A DNA stretch of 64,000 bases from Mariniphaga sp041684965 (GCA_041684965.1 JAWLGR010000003.1:296716-360715); one strand, 5' to 3'; numbered from the stretch's first letter, positions 53,747-63,147 are shown. Made by a program: numbers and translations. Notes: generated from the sequence alone by a model not told the origin.

Positions 53747-54016
53747 TTAATCGTTGTCTTTGGGTTTTTTCATTATAGCATACACTTCAAACAAAAAACC
53801 AAACAACAATAGGAGCGGTGCAAGTGTAATGCGCCTGAAACTGAATATTTCCGGATTAAATACATTTGGATCGTCACTTCCGCCACCTATCATTAAAATA
53901 AATCCTACTACTATTATTCCAAATCCGATGGCCATTAATTTGTAGTTTTCCTTTCCCAATGCAAAACCGGTTTCTCCGGTTGATTTTTCTTTTATTTCTC
54001 TTCTTTTCTTAATCAT
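53747..54016 (-). CDS. DUF3098 membrane protein
   Basis: An 89-residue protein with a charged N-terminus (KKRREIKEKS), then FALGKENYKLMAIGF leading into two membrane segments (about 26-45 and 62-80). The pattern GGGSDDPNVFNPEIFSFRR between them is the family signature. The function is unknown; its fixed place between ftsX and uppP in Bacteroidota suggests an envelope or cell-division role. ATG at 54016 is preferred over 54046. Confidence 0.85.
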   Translation of the reverse strand: MIKKRREIKEKSTGETGFALGKENYKLMAIGFGIIVVGFILMIGGGSDDPNVFNPEIFSFRRITLAPLLLLFGFLFEVYAIMKKPKDND

Positions 54017-54114
54017 TCCAAATCTATTTTTCCGTACTTTCTGCAACTGTTAAAGCCTGTAACTTAAACCGGTTTCTTTAGTAAGGGATTAAAAAATTAC
54101 AATGCCAAAGATAA

Positions 54115-54993
54115 TTAATAAAACAATTCATCAAATTTCATTTTCAGGAATTTGTTGACAGCAAGCCAGGTTGATGCATAAGAGATAACAATTCCCATAA
54201 TAATAACAATGAATAATACAGGTCCCAAAACCCAAAAGCCAGCAGGATCAATAATGCCTTCCAGTTCTTTCCTGAAAGCATGCATGGAGGCAGCAAGCAG
54301 CATGTTTGCAATAAGGGCTCCAAATATTCCCAATGTAAGGCTTCTCACCAGAAAAGGTTTCCTGATAAAAGACCTTGCAGCACCAACAAGTAACATTGTA
54401 TTAATGGTGAAACGTTCGGAGTATATAGACAACCGGATGGTATTATTAATTAGCGATATAAAAATGAACCCGGTAAGACTACTTATTATAAGAAGGAATA
54501 TGCTTATTTTTTGTACGTTATCATCAATTACCCCCAGCAAGTCTTTTTGGTAATACACCTCTTTCACCTGGGGATATGCCAGGAATTCACGCTCGATAAT
54601 ACGCAGGCTATCAACATGAGTATAGGAGGCAAACAGTTTTACATCCATAGAGGCAAACAGCGGGTTAAACCCCAGGAATCCCACAAAATCTTCACCCAAT
54701 TCACGGGTAAGTTCCTCAGCTGCCATTTCCTTGTCGATGAACCGAGTTGCCTTCACATAATCGGAAGCAGCAAGCACCTTTTCAAGCCGGTTGATATCCG
54801 ACTCCTTTAAATTATCTTCCAGAACAAGCGTAAACCCGATTTGTTCCCGTACATAATCCGAAAGCTTTCCGGCATTTACCAGAATCATCAGAAGGGCTCC
54901 CAGCATGAGCAGTACAAGTGAAATACTTACAGTAGAAGTTACCCACGACCGGATAAGCTTTTTTCTCAGCCTGGGTGGTTTTTGTGCTTTCAT
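54115..54993 (-). CDS. ftsX: Cell-division ABC-type permease FtsX
   Basis: A 292-residue membrane protein that with FtsE controls peptidoglycan hydrolases at the septum. It has an N-terminal segment (LIRSWVTSTVSISLVLLMLG), a periplasmic loop of about 120 residues, and three C-terminal segments with the FtsX pattern (FISLINNTIRLSIYSERF, MLLVGAARSFIRKPFL). ftsE is not adjacent. The start at 54993 is set by the promoter: the -7 box ends one base before the alternative ATG at 55020. Confidence 0.92.
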   Translation of the reverse strand: MKAQKPPRLRKKLIRSWVTSTVSISLVLLMLGALLMILVNAGKLSDYVREQIGFTLVLEDNLKESDINRLEKVLAASDYVKATRFIDKEMAAEELTRELGEDFVGFLGFNPLFASMDVKLFASYTHVDSLRIIEREFLAYPQVKEVYYQKDLLGVIDDNVQKISIFLLIISSLTGFIFISLINNTIRLSIYSERFTINTMLLVGAARSFIRKPFLVRSLTLGIFGALIANMLLAASMHAFRKELEGIIDPAGFWVLGPVLFIVIIMGIVISYASTWLAVNKFLKMKFDELFY

Positions 54994-55021
54994 ACTATTT
55001 TTCTCCGATAAAGTTTTCATG

Positions 55022-55029
55022 CAAATTTA
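55022..55029 (-). promoter_or_regulatory. -7 box of the ftsX run, deciding the start codon
   Basis: On the minus strand TAAATTTG (55029-55022) is a full TAnnTTTG box. It is separated by one base from the ATG at 55020, which must lie before the transcript start, so translation should begin at 54993. Confidence 0.6.
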
Positions 55030-55137
55030 GAAAATAAAAAATGAAACTTTCCTATGAATTGTAACTGGTGTATTGTTTCATACAAATCAATAAAGAATAT
55101 TAAATTAACCCAGGCAGTTTAAGTCGTACCTTTCATT

Positions 55138-57246
55138 TCATACCTTCATATATCTGTCGTAGAGTTGTGATATTGATTTTGGTTCCCCGATAATGGTTAG
55201 AACATCGTTTTCGAGTAATTGTGTATTTCCATTGGGAGCGAAAGTTACCGAATTACGCTCGACTAAGGCTACCAACACATCGGATGGATATTTTATCTCC
55301 TTTAACTGCTTGCCAATCATATCAGACTGGGTGGTGCCAGGGAGCAGTTGAATAGATATATACCTTTCGTTGTGAAGTAAATATTCTTTTATTTCCCGGT
55401 CATTCTTTTGATTGAGAATTTCATTTACAAAATTATCCCGTTCAATAATATCAATGAGGCGGGACAACATGCGCAACTGCTGACGTGGCTCATTGGCAGG
55501 ATTCACAAGAAAAAAATAGATGCGAATGTAATCTTCCGATGAAATTCCTTTCTTCTGGACAGGTTTACTTATGCCTTTATCTGACAATACAATATGCAGT
55601 GATGGATGGTCAATACCGTCATCTTTGGCAAACAGCACCGATACCTCAGGAATAACGAGAGCTGGCTCTATAGCTGAAATAGTAAGAAAATCATTGATTA
55701 ATGTTTCTTTTTTCACATGCATTTCTGCAGAGAAAATTCCGGAAACATACCTGACAATATGGCCAAACTCGGTATCGTCAGCATGCGTAATTCGGGCTCT
55801 TATTATTGTTTGATCGAAAGGATCGCCCTGACGAAGACCTTTTTCCTTTATAATACTCATAAATTCATTTTCCAGTTCAGAGTGTTGGTATTTACCCAAA
55901 AGTGCAAACCAATGAAATATAGCCCCTTCGCGTTTTACCCGTACCCGAGCATAATATTGATACCATAATACACCCATAAGTATAATCACCCCGGTAAAAA
56001 GAATAGCCATCCATCCCATATATGCAATAAGAACCAGAGAAATTATAATACCGGCAATCTGCATGTAAGGATAAAATGGAGAGTGATAGCCCGGATCATA
56101 AGCTTCAATCTTACTGTTTCGAAATACAATAACAGAGAAATTAATAAGCATAAATATCAAAAGCTGGAAGGTACTGGCAAGCTTGGCAATCCCTTCTTCT
56201 GAAAGAATAAGAATAAATAATAAAATGAAACCAGCAGTCAGTAATATTGCCTGCACAGGAGTTCCTTTTTTTCCGACCCTGGAAAAGCCTGGAGGGAAAA
56301 GTTTGTCGCGTCCCATGGCAAATGGGTATCGCGATGCAGACAGCATACCCGCATTCCCTGTTGAGGCAAACGCGGCCATGGCAGCCCCGGTCATAAGGTA
56401 TGCCCCCATGTTTCCGGGCATCCATCTAAATAATTTAGTTACTGCAGTTGCTGCAGGAGCCAGATCGTTTGCAAACTCAGAAGGCTCAATCACAGCCACC
56501 ATCACAAATACACCAAAAAAATAAACCAACCCGGTAACAGTCAATGACAACAACATTCCAAGCGGAATGTTACGTTCCGGATTTTGTATCTCTTCAGCAA
56601 CACTCGCGATTTGAGTAAGACCAAGATAGGATACAAACACAAATCCTGCAGTGACAATTATTCCTTCAAAACCCTGAGTGAAAAATGGTTGAAAGTGCTC
56701 ATTCATTGACGGGCGATCGATACTTTCAGTAAAAAATATATTGTACAAGCCATCGAATATAAATGCACCCAGGACAACTAGAAGAAAAGTTACAAAAAAG
56801 TTCTGCAAACCAGATGATTTCTTGGCTCCTAACAGATTCAGCACCATAAAAAATACAGTAGCCATTACAGCAATGGTTTTTACCGGGGCATCCCAAAAGA
56901 TAGAAGCATAGGCGCCAATACCAATGATTGCAAAAGCTGTTTTAAACATCAGGGCAAAATAAGTTCCCAGTCCGCCTATGGTCCCCATTAACGGGCCCAG
57001 GCTGCGATCAAGAAAAAAATAAGCACCCCCGGACCGGGGCAGAGCGGTTGATATTTCTGCAATGCTGAATAAAGCGGGCATAATTAACAGACCCGACACC
57101 AGGTATGCCAAAAAAACAGAAGGCCCGGTATATTGTGATGCCAAACCAGGAAGCAGAAAAAAACCGGAACTGAACATTGCCCCCGTACTGATAGTAAATA
57201 CATCGAAAAGTCCAAGTTCCTTTTTTAGTTTATTTTTTTTTGCCAT
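55138..57246 (-). CDS. APC-family amino acid permease with C-terminal PTS-IIA-like and RCK_C domains
   Basis: A 702-residue protein. Residues 1-430 form about twelve membrane segments of an amino acid/polyamine permease (IGIGAY, GYLGLTQIAS-like blocks, SRYPFAMGRDKLFP). From about 480 to 615 the sequence resembles a PTS EIIA type-2 fold (DGIDHPSLHIVL and YIRIYFFLVNPANEPRQQL). The last 75 residues look like a TrkA-C/RCK_C domain (QLKEIKYPSDVLVALVERNS, DVLTIIGEPKSI). The added domains suggest regulation by phosphorylation or a nucleotide. The substrate is unknown. Confidence 0.8.
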   Translation of the reverse strand: MAKKNKLKKELGLFDVFTISTGAMFSSGFFLLPGLASQYTGPSVFLAYLVSGLLIMPALFSIAEISTALPRSGGAYFFLDRSLGPLMGTIGGLGTYFALMFKTAFAIIGIGAYASIFWDAPVKTIAVMATVFFMVLNLLGAKKSSGLQNFFVTFLLVVLGAFIFDGLYNIFFTESIDRPSMNEHFQPFFTQGFEGIIVTAGFVFVSYLGLTQIASVAEEIQNPERNIPLGMLLSLTVTGLVYFFGVFVMVAVIEPSEFANDLAPAATAVTKLFRWMPGNMGAYLMTGAAMAAFASTGNAGMLSASRYPFAMGRDKLFPPGFSRVGKKGTPVQAILLTAGFILLFILILSEEGIAKLASTFQLLIFMLINFSVIVFRNSKIEAYDPGYHSPFYPYMQIAGIIISLVLIAYMGWMAILFTGVIILMGVLWYQYYARVRVKREGAIFHWFALLGKYQHSELENEFMSIIKEKGLRQGDPFDQTIIRARITHADDTEFGHIVRYVSGIFSAEMHVKKETLINDFLTISAIEPALVIPEVSVLFAKDDGIDHPSLHIVLSDKGISKPVQKKGISSEDYIRIYFFLVNPANEPRQQLRMLSRLIDIIERDNFVNEILNQKNDREIKEYLLHNERYISIQLLPGTTQSDMIGKQLKEIKYPSDVLVALVERNSVTFAPNGNTQLLENDVLTIIGEPKSISQLYDRYMKV

Positions 57247-57300
57247 ACCTGTTATAATTGCTTCTTTGTTTCTGTTTAGGAATACAGCAGGTCGATTTTA

Positions 57301-57331
57301 TAAATATAAACTATTCAATCGAAACCACCAA
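57301..57331 (-). promoter_or_regulatory. Probable promoter of the APC permease gene
   Basis: On the minus strand TTG (57331-57329), 20 bases, and TATATTTA (57308-57301) match the consensus but for the last base of the -7 box. The ATG is 54 bases downstream. Confidence 0.45.
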
Positions 57332-57347
57332 TGCATAAAAAAAAGAT

Positions 57348-59495
57348 TCATTTCCTTTTAAACAGTCCGGCAATGGATTTTCCTATTTCATCCAGCTTCT
57401 CGATAGGTTCCAGCAATGAAGGGTTGTTTAGGTTAACAGATTGAGAACCTGAAATATCCATCTGAATAGGAAAAATCAGGATGAAGCTGTTCGATTGAAA
57501 ATATTTGTTAAGGTATTTTGGAATGTTAACCATGTTCTTTTGATGAGAAGGTTGGTTTTCCCTGCTCATTACAATTAAAATATTGTCGTCACTTTTTACG
57601 TCGCGAGACAGTATCAGAAAATCGTCCCAGTTATCGAAGACATGAAATTCAGCTTCAATGGGATGTTTGGTATATATGTCTCTAATAACCCCCAAGGTTT
57701 TCTCTGTGCCGTGAAATATAATTTTCGCTCCTGTATGACGGGCAATATTCCATACTTTTAAGAGCCAGAACGGGAATCCTACTTCCCGTTCTGCATGCTC
57801 AGGTATAATAACAACGTGCCTGATTATGGTGGCAATTGGCTGAACCGGTTTATAAATAAAGGTTGTAGCATCGCATTTTTTTAATATTCCTTCGATAAGT
57901 TCTCCAAGAAAGGTTTCTGTTATTTCCTTCTTAATATGCAGACCCATTACCAGGTCAGTAATCCTGTTTTCCTTTATTACACTGGTTATAGCATTCACAA
58001 TATTCAAATCATACCGCAACAGTCCGGTTAAATGAATATCGGTGGCTGAGGCTGTGATTGCGGCTTTTTCAAGTATTTTTCGCGCTTTACTTCCTGCTTC
58101 CGGATCTTCTGAATTATTGTTAACAATATTTAAGGCAAAAATTCCTTTTTTATTTTTTTCTGACCGGATAAGTCCGCTGAGTTGAATCAATTCATCAACC
58201 GTTTCAGGATTGCTTACCGGAATCAGTATCCGTTCATCCGGGTCAAGGTTTTCTTCTTCGAAATCAGCATTCTCATCCCGGGCAATCCTTTGCGCCCCCC
58301 GTTGGGTTTCGAAGGAAGCAATGGTACACGTAACCAGAATCATAATGATGGTACCATTCAGGATACTTTCACTAAGCAATCGTATCGGTTCGCCATTAGC
58401 AGTCTCTCCAAGAACTACGTTATACCCTACAAGCACCGCTGCCAGTGTGGCGGCTGCCTGGGCATTGCTGAGCCCAAAAATAAGCCGGCGTTGATCTACT
58501 GAAAAACCAAAACTTTTCTGAACAAGCCATGCCGGAATATATTTCCCCACCGTAGCGGTAACCGACATGGCAAAAGCAACAATCAATGTTTCAGTATCAT
58601 ACAAAAAAGCACGGTAATCAATCAACATACCTACTCCCAGCAGAAAAAACGGAATAAAAATAGCATTGCCTACAAAATCAATGCGGTTCATCAGGGGGGA
58701 AGTGCGTGGAATGAGTCTGTTTAGAGCAAGACCTGCCAAAAAAGCACCAATGATTCCCTCAATTCCAGCCATTTCAGAAAGTACAGCGCCTGAAAAAACC
58801 ATGACAAGCACAAAAATGTATTGAGAAACATTATCGTCATAACGCTTAAAGAACCATCGCGCCAACATAGGAAAAAGCACCATGATTATGGATGAAAATA
58901 CTATGAATGACAAGGAAAGCCGGAGTGCAAAATACCGGCCCATGTCACCCGATGTCATTCCAACCACCACTGCCAGAACCAGAAGCGCAAGAACATTCGT
59001 AATAAGGGTGCTGCCTACAGTAATATTCACAGCCTTATTTTTTGTTATGCCAAGTTTGCTGACAATGGGATAGGTTATCAGCGTATGAGAGGAGAACATA
59101 CTTGCCATCAGGATTGAGGTCATCAATGAATAATTCAGCAGGTAATAGCCGATTAAAGTACCAAGCACCATTGGAATTGTAAAGCCATACAATCCAAGCG
59201 TTGTACTTTTCCATGCATTCTTCTTAAAATCGGCCATATCAATCTCCAGACCGGCAAGAAACATAATGTACAGGAGTCCGGCTGTACCAGACAAAATTAT
59301 GCTGCTGTCACGTGTTATCAGATTAAAGCCGAAAGGGCCGATTATTGCTCCGGCAATTATTAATCCCAGCAGATGCGGTATTTTTACTTTATCCAGCAGA
59401 ATTGGGGCAAACAAAATGATCAGCAGGATTACAAGAAATTTTAATACCGGGTTAACCAGTGGCAATGTGGTATCTATGGCATTAAAAAGGAGCAT
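57348..59495 (-). CDS. CPA2-type cation:proton antiporter with C-terminal UspA-like region
   Basis: A 715-residue protein. Residues 1-390 have about twelve membrane segments of the Kef/CPA2 fold: HLLGLIIAGAIIGPFGF, LFLAGLEIDM, MFSSHTLITYPIV, and GAFLAGLALNRLIP. Residues about 420-700 are cytoplasmic with two UspA-like repeats (ERILIPVSNPETVDELIQ and IATIIRHVVIIPEHAE), usual for NhaS/KefB-like proteins of this phylum. It probably exchanges Na+ or K+ for protons under control of its soluble domain. It lies about 100 bases upstream of the APC permease gene on the same strand. Confidence 0.88.
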   Translation of the reverse strand: MLLFNAIDTTLPLVNPVLKFLVILLIILFAPILLDKVKIPHLLGLIIAGAIIGPFGFNLITRDSSIILSGTAGLLYIMFLAGLEIDMADFKKNAWKSTTLGLYGFTIPMVLGTLIGYYLLNYSLMTSILMASMFSSHTLITYPIVSKLGITKNKAVNITVGSTLITNVLALLVLAVVVGMTSGDMGRYFALRLSLSFIVFSSIIMVLFPMLARWFFKRYDDNVSQYIFVLVMVFSGAVLSEMAGIEGIIGAFLAGLALNRLIPRTSPLMNRIDFVGNAIFIPFFLLGVGMLIDYRAFLYDTETLIVAFAMSVTATVGKYIPAWLVQKSFGFSVDQRRLIFGLSNAQAAATLAAVLVGYNVVLGETANGEPIRLLSESILNGTIIMILVTCTIASFETQRGAQRIARDENADFEEENLDPDERILIPVSNPETVDELIQLSGLIRSEKNKKGIFALNIVNNNSEDPEAGSKARKILEKAAITASATDIHLTGLLRYDLNIVNAITSVIKENRITDLVMGLHIKKEITETFLGELIEGILKKCDATTFIYKPVQPIATIIRHVVIIPEHAEREVGFPFWLLKVWNIARHTGAKIIFHGTEKTLGVIRDIYTKHPIEAEFHVFDNWDDFLILSRDVKSDDNILIVMSRENQPSHQKNMVNIPKYLNKYFQSNSFILIFPIQMDISGSQSVNLNNPSLLEPIEKLDEIGKSIAGLFKRK

Positions 59496-59515
59496 AATGA
59501 ATTTTATAATCCTGC

Positions 59516-59523
59516 CAAAGATA
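59516..59523 (-). promoter_or_regulatory. -7 box of the antiporter gene
   Basis: On the minus strand TATCTTTG matches TAnnTTTG and ends 20 bases before the ATG. No good -33 element was seen. Confidence 0.5.
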
Positions 59524-60058
59524 AAAAATGTAACCCAACCTCCATTTGATGTTTACTTTATTTAATTTACTTGGTTCTTTTTTATTCAGATTAAATCAGG
59601 TGAAAAATTACCTTGTTCCTGTTCATACAAATTCCTCATCAGGTTATATTCTAAATCAAATTATCTTCGAATTAAACTCGCTACAAATTCGCTACAAATT
59701 CGCAAATTCGCGAATTTGTAGCGAGTTTATTGCGAGTTTATAATGAATATGTAGAGGATAAATACCAATAAAAAATCTGACAGGACGCTTGCATTGGGAT
59801 AATTTGATTCAGCTGTTGGGGTGTTCCTGCTTATCTATACCTTCAAAATATCAGGTTAGACAATTCCAGGCGGCTGCGTTCCATACCCTAAAAACTATAT
59901 AGTAATTCAATTCTCCTAACCCTTCTGATTCATTTAAATAAAATATATACAAGGAGTTCCTTTGCCAGGAAGATGAAATTTTGCAAGAACTTCTTTATAA
60001 ACTAACTTTTTCAAAAATCAATTTTTTACAGATGTGCTGGAAACAAATTTAAGTAACA
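59524..60058. other. Gene-free stretch with a second 11-bp repeat palindrome
   Basis: Apart from the repeat at 59658-59755 and the terminator at 60059-60090 I see no gene, promoter or other repeat. Confidence 0.55.
59658..59755. repeat. 11-bp repeat array arranged as a palindrome, copy 2
   Basis: Left arm units are AAACTCGCTAC (59674-59684), AAATTCGCTAC (59685-59695) and AAATTCGC twice (shortened); a looser unit AAATTATCTTC precedes. Right arm units are GAATTTGTAGC (59712-59722), GAGTTTATTGC, GAGTTTATAAT and GAATATGTAGA (59745-59755). GCTACAAATTCGC (59691-59703) pairs perfectly with GCGAATTTGTAGC (59710-59722) across a six-base loop. Unit length, orientation and the last unit (GAATATGT) match copy 1 at 28449-28541. 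Confidence 0.88.
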
Positions 60059-60090
60059 AGAAAAAAGGCAGGAAATATTCCCGCCTTTTG
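60059..60090 (-). terminator. Terminator of the coiled-coil gene
   Basis: On the minus strand AAAAGGCGGGAA (60089-60078) and TTCCTGCCTTTT (60074-60063) form a 12-bp stem with one mismatch and a 3-base loop, followed by more T. It starts 34 bases after the stop. Confidence 0.8.
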
Positions 60091-60122
60091 AGACTAAACA
60101 GACAACTAAAAGAACGATTTAT

Positions 60123-60992
60123 TTATTTTAATTTTACCTGGGTACTTCCCAGAAACCGGTCGCCATTGTACAGGTTGAACCTGTATATACCTTCCTTGAG
60201 TTTTTGCTTTGGCATAAATGACATTTCAACACGCTGGGTGCTTGCAGAAGTGTATACCCCTTGGTTTGTACTGGCCAGCAGGGAATTTTCGTAGTCAGAA
60301 AAGCTTATTGTTGCTGTAATGTCTTTCTCAGAAGAGTACTCAATACCCTCCGGTGTGAATACCTTAAAATAGATGTCTTTACTTATTATATTACCAGGTA
60401 AGTCGAAACTCACCTTTAATTTATTAGTTTTACGTGCATTAACTGTAAGGCGTTCTTTCCTTCCGCGAAGAGCTTCCGTACGGTAATTATCAGAGATGAT
60501 TGCCTTTAAAATTGTATTATCAGTTGATACTTCAGCGTAAGCTTTTGCTGACGTATTAATTTTTTCAAGCAATGTTGTTTTTTCTGATTGAGCCAATGCC
60601 AACGATTTATTAAGCTCTGAAATTTCCAGATCACGTTTTTGTTTTAATGCTTCCAGTTCGTCTAGTTTCTTCTGAAGACTTTTTAATGAAGCATTTTGAG
60701 TTTTCAGTTTATTGATTTCGGCATTTTTTAATGAGATTTTTTGATTGGTTTCAGCAATTGTTTTCTCCATTACCTCATGATCCAACTTCAAATCAGCCAC
60801 ATTTTTTTTGGTTTGCTCAAGTGACTTGTCAAGTTGCATATTTTGCGATAACAAGGCTTCAGAACGAAGTTTTTCAGTTATAAGATTCCTTTTTAAACGA
60901 TTGTTACTTGCAAACAGAATTACACCAGCTGAAAGAATAAAAACGATTATAACAGCGGTGATTAATTGTTTTTTGGTGAGAATTGTTTTCAT
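60123..60992 (-). CDS. Hypothetical inner-membrane-anchored coiled-coil protein
   Basis: A 289-residue protein with one N-terminal membrane segment (residues 11-29), a long coiled coil at about 35-150 (heptads in LDKSLEQTKKNVADLKLDHE, KLKTQNASLKSLQKKLDELE), and a C-terminal beta domain (about 180-289). That domain contains KVSFDLPGNIISKDIYFKVF and GIYRFNLYNGDRFLGSTQVK. Relatives occur in Bacteroidota without a known role. It has its own promoter and terminator and lies 104 bases downstream of the histidine kinase gene on the same strand. A part in envelope sensing is conceivable but not shown. Confidence 0.75.
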   Translation of the reverse strand: MKTILTKKQLITAVIIVFILSAGVILFASNNRLKRNLITEKLRSEALLSQNMQLDKSLEQTKKNVADLKLDHEVMEKTIAETNQKISLKNAEINKLKTQNASLKSLQKKLDELEALKQKRDLEISELNKSLALAQSEKTTLLEKINTSAKAYAEVSTDNTILKAIISDNYRTEALRGRKERLTVNARKTNKLKVSFDLPGNIISKDIYFKVFTPEGIEYSSEKDITATISFSDYENSLLASTNQGVYTSASTQRVEMSFMPKQKLKEGIYRFNLYNGDRFLGSTQVKLK

Positions 60993-61021
60993 GATCGGAT
61001 TGTTTAAATATTTAATTTAAG

Positions 61022-61029
61022 CAAACCTA
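61022..61029 (-). promoter_or_regulatory. -7 box of the coiled-coil gene
   Basis: On the minus strand TAGGTTTG matches TAnnTTTG and lies 29 bases before the ATG. No -33 TTTG at the normal distance. Confidence 0.5.
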
Positions 61030-61096
61030 ATCATGCAGTATTAATCTTAAGTTAAAACGGGATTAAAAAGAAATTAAAATAGCAACTTCCATTAAA

Positions 61097-62467
61097 TCAT
61101 TGACTGGTAGGAATATACAGGGTGAAAGTTGTTCCCTCTCCGCGCTGAGAAGTTACTGAAACAGTGCCATTGTGGAGTGTAATAATTTTATCAACCAGTG
61201 ATAAGCCAACTCCGTGACCCGAAGAATTCAGTACATCTTTCGATCTGTAAAAAGGTTGAAATATCATTTTTAATTCATTCTCAGAAATACCAATACCTTT
61301 ATCTATGAATTGCATGGTTATAGTTTGATCCGATGCATTGAGAAATACTTCGGCATGATGACTGGAAGAATATTTGCAGGCATTATCCATAAGGTTAATA
61401 ATTGCTGTTTTTAAAAGGACTTCATTACCCGAAACAATCATTTTATTTTCATCATCAATCCCCTGTCCAAAGAATATATCAACTGCATAGTTTTTATCCC
61501 GGGTAAGAATTTCCTTTTGTGCTTTCCACAGAACATCATCAATACGTATGGCACTAAAATTTAAATCTCCTTTATCGACACTGGTTTGTGCCAGAAGTAA
61601 CAATTTATTAGAAAGTGTATTTAAATTCCGGATTTCTTCGAGAACCAATGTTAATGTTTCGCGGTATTCATGATTGGTACGTTCTTTCATTAAGACTACT
61701 TCTATCTGGCCCGTTATAACTGTTAAAGGTGTTCTCAGTTCGTGGGAAGCATTAGCTATAAAATTTTTCTGCACTTTAAACGCCTGTTCCAGTCTAATGA
61801 GCATTTTATTAAAAGTTTTTGCAAGATGTGCAATTTCATCTTTTTGATTACCTTCATCAAGCCGGGCGTTCAGGTTATTTACTTCAATGCCGTTTACCTG
61901 TCTTACAATCGTGGAAATTGGAGCCAACGATTTTATGGCAAAAACATGCCCGACGAAATAGACAATAACAAGGCTGATTACAAAAACTATGAGCATAATG
62001 GTTCGCAACCGCTGCAATTTTTGAAATCCAAAAATATCGGTAGCAGCGGCAAAAATTACTATTCTGTCGAACTCTCCGGTGTAAAACTGACCAACAATTT
62101 CATAGTTATCCTGTTTAAACCGGATTTCTTCTTCCATTCTGACCTGCTGTATCCTTTCTTTTGACAGGGACAGCAGATTTTCCTCATCGGTAGAGTATAT
62201 TTTTTCATCCTGAAAATTGAAAATAACTATTCTCTCATTTGCAAGGTTTACCGGATTGTTTTTTTCGATTTTCGTTAATAATTCAGAATCAATTTCTTCA
62301 ATATCAATGAGCATTTGAGCTACAAGCCGGGCCTTTCGTCCCAAACGGTCATAAAACTCTTCTTTGCGTGCCTGGGAAAATGAGATATAAATAGCAACCA
62401 GTGAAAAAAATAAAATAACAGCTACTATCCCCAAAAACTGATAAGTTAATTTCTTTCTGATTTCCAT
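61097..62467 (-). CDS. Sensor histidine kinase (EnvZ/CusS-like)
   Basis: A 456-residue membrane kinase. Two membrane segments (about 10-28 and 156-176) enclose a periplasmic sensor domain of about 125 residues. A HAMP linker follows, then HisKA with ANASHELRTPLTVI (phosphorylated His) and the ATP-binding domain with NLMDNACKYS (N box), IDKGIGIS (G1), FYRSKD and GHGVGLSLVDKI (G2). It is five bases downstream of its response regulator gene on the same strand. The signal is unknown. Confidence 0.95.
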   Translation of the reverse strand: MEIRKKLTYQFLGIVAVILFFSLVAIYISFSQARKEEFYDRLGRKARLVAQMLIDIEEIDSELLTKIEKNNPVNLANERIVIFNFQDEKIYSTDEENLLSLSKERIQQVRMEEEIRFKQDNYEIVGQFYTGEFDRIVIFAAATDIFGFQKLQRLRTIMLIVFVISLVIVYFVGHVFAIKSLAPISTIVRQVNGIEVNNLNARLDEGNQKDEIAHLAKTFNKMLIRLEQAFKVQKNFIANASHELRTPLTVITGQIEVVLMKERTNHEYRETLTLVLEEIRNLNTLSNKLLLLAQTSVDKGDLNFSAIRIDDVLWKAQKEILTRDKNYAVDIFFGQGIDDENKMIVSGNEVLLKTAIINLMDNACKYSSSHHAEVFLNASDQTITMQFIDKGIGISENELKMIFQPFYRSKDVLNSSGHGVGLSLVDKIITLHNGTVSVTSQRGEGTTFTLYIPTSQ

Positions 62468-62472
62468 TCTAA

Positions 62473-63147
62473 TTATTCATTTATACTGTATCCGAGTCCA
62501 ATGCGGGTTTGAATCAGTTTTTTATCGAAATCTTTATCAAGTTTTTTTCGCAAAATATTAATGTATACATCCACCACATTTGTACCGGTATCGAATGTTA
62601 TATCCCATACTTTTTCAGCTATATCAGTGCGGGATAGCACTCTCCCCTTATTTTTCATAAGAAATTCAAGCAAAGCAAATTCTTTAGCTGTAAGATCAAT
62701 CGTTTTTATCCCACGGGAAGCAGTTTTTTTATCGAGATTCAATTCCAGATCAGCAACCTTTAAAACTGTTGATGTTTGTACAATCCCTGTAGCCCGTTTT
62801 ACAAGCGCTCTTATGCGTGCAAGCAATTCTTTAAATTCAAATGGTTTAACCAGGTAATCATCTGCCCCTGAGTCAAAACCCGTAAGTTTGTCGCTGGTGG
62901 TACCAAGGGCTGTCAGCATCAGTATAGGTACATGCGGCTTTTTTTCACGAATGATTCTGCAGAGCTCATAGCCATTAATCAAAGGCAAAATTACATCGAG
63001 CAAAAGAATATCATAATTATTACGAAGTGCCAGCTTTTCACCCATCTGGCCATCATATGCCACTTCAACTGAATAGCCTTGTTCTTCAAGACCTTTCTGC
63101 AAAAAACCAGCAACTTTTACTTCATCTTCAACTATTAATATTTTCAT
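62473..63147 (-). CDS. OmpR/PhoB-family response regulator
   Basis: A 224-residue regulator. The receiver domain shows ILIVEDEVKVAGFL (acidic pocket), LLLDVILPLINGYEL with the phospho-acceptor Asp near 51, MLTALGTTSDKL with the conserved Thr, and DYLVKPFEFKELLAR with the Lys. The winged-helix DNA-binding domain follows (LTAKEFALLEFLMKNKGRVL, VVDVYINILRKKLDK). It is the first gene of an operon with the sensor kinase; the target genes are not evident. Confidence 0.95.
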   Translation of the reverse strand: MKILIVEDEVKVAGFLQKGLEEQGYSVEVAYDGQMGEKLALRNNYDILLLDVILPLINGYELCRIIREKKPHVPILMLTALGTTSDKLTGFDSGADDYLVKPFEFKELLARIRALVKRATGIVQTSTVLKVADLELNLDKKTASRGIKTIDLTAKEFALLEFLMKNKGRVLSRTDIAEKVWDITFDTGTNVVDVYINILRKKLDKDFDKKLIQTRIGLGYSINE

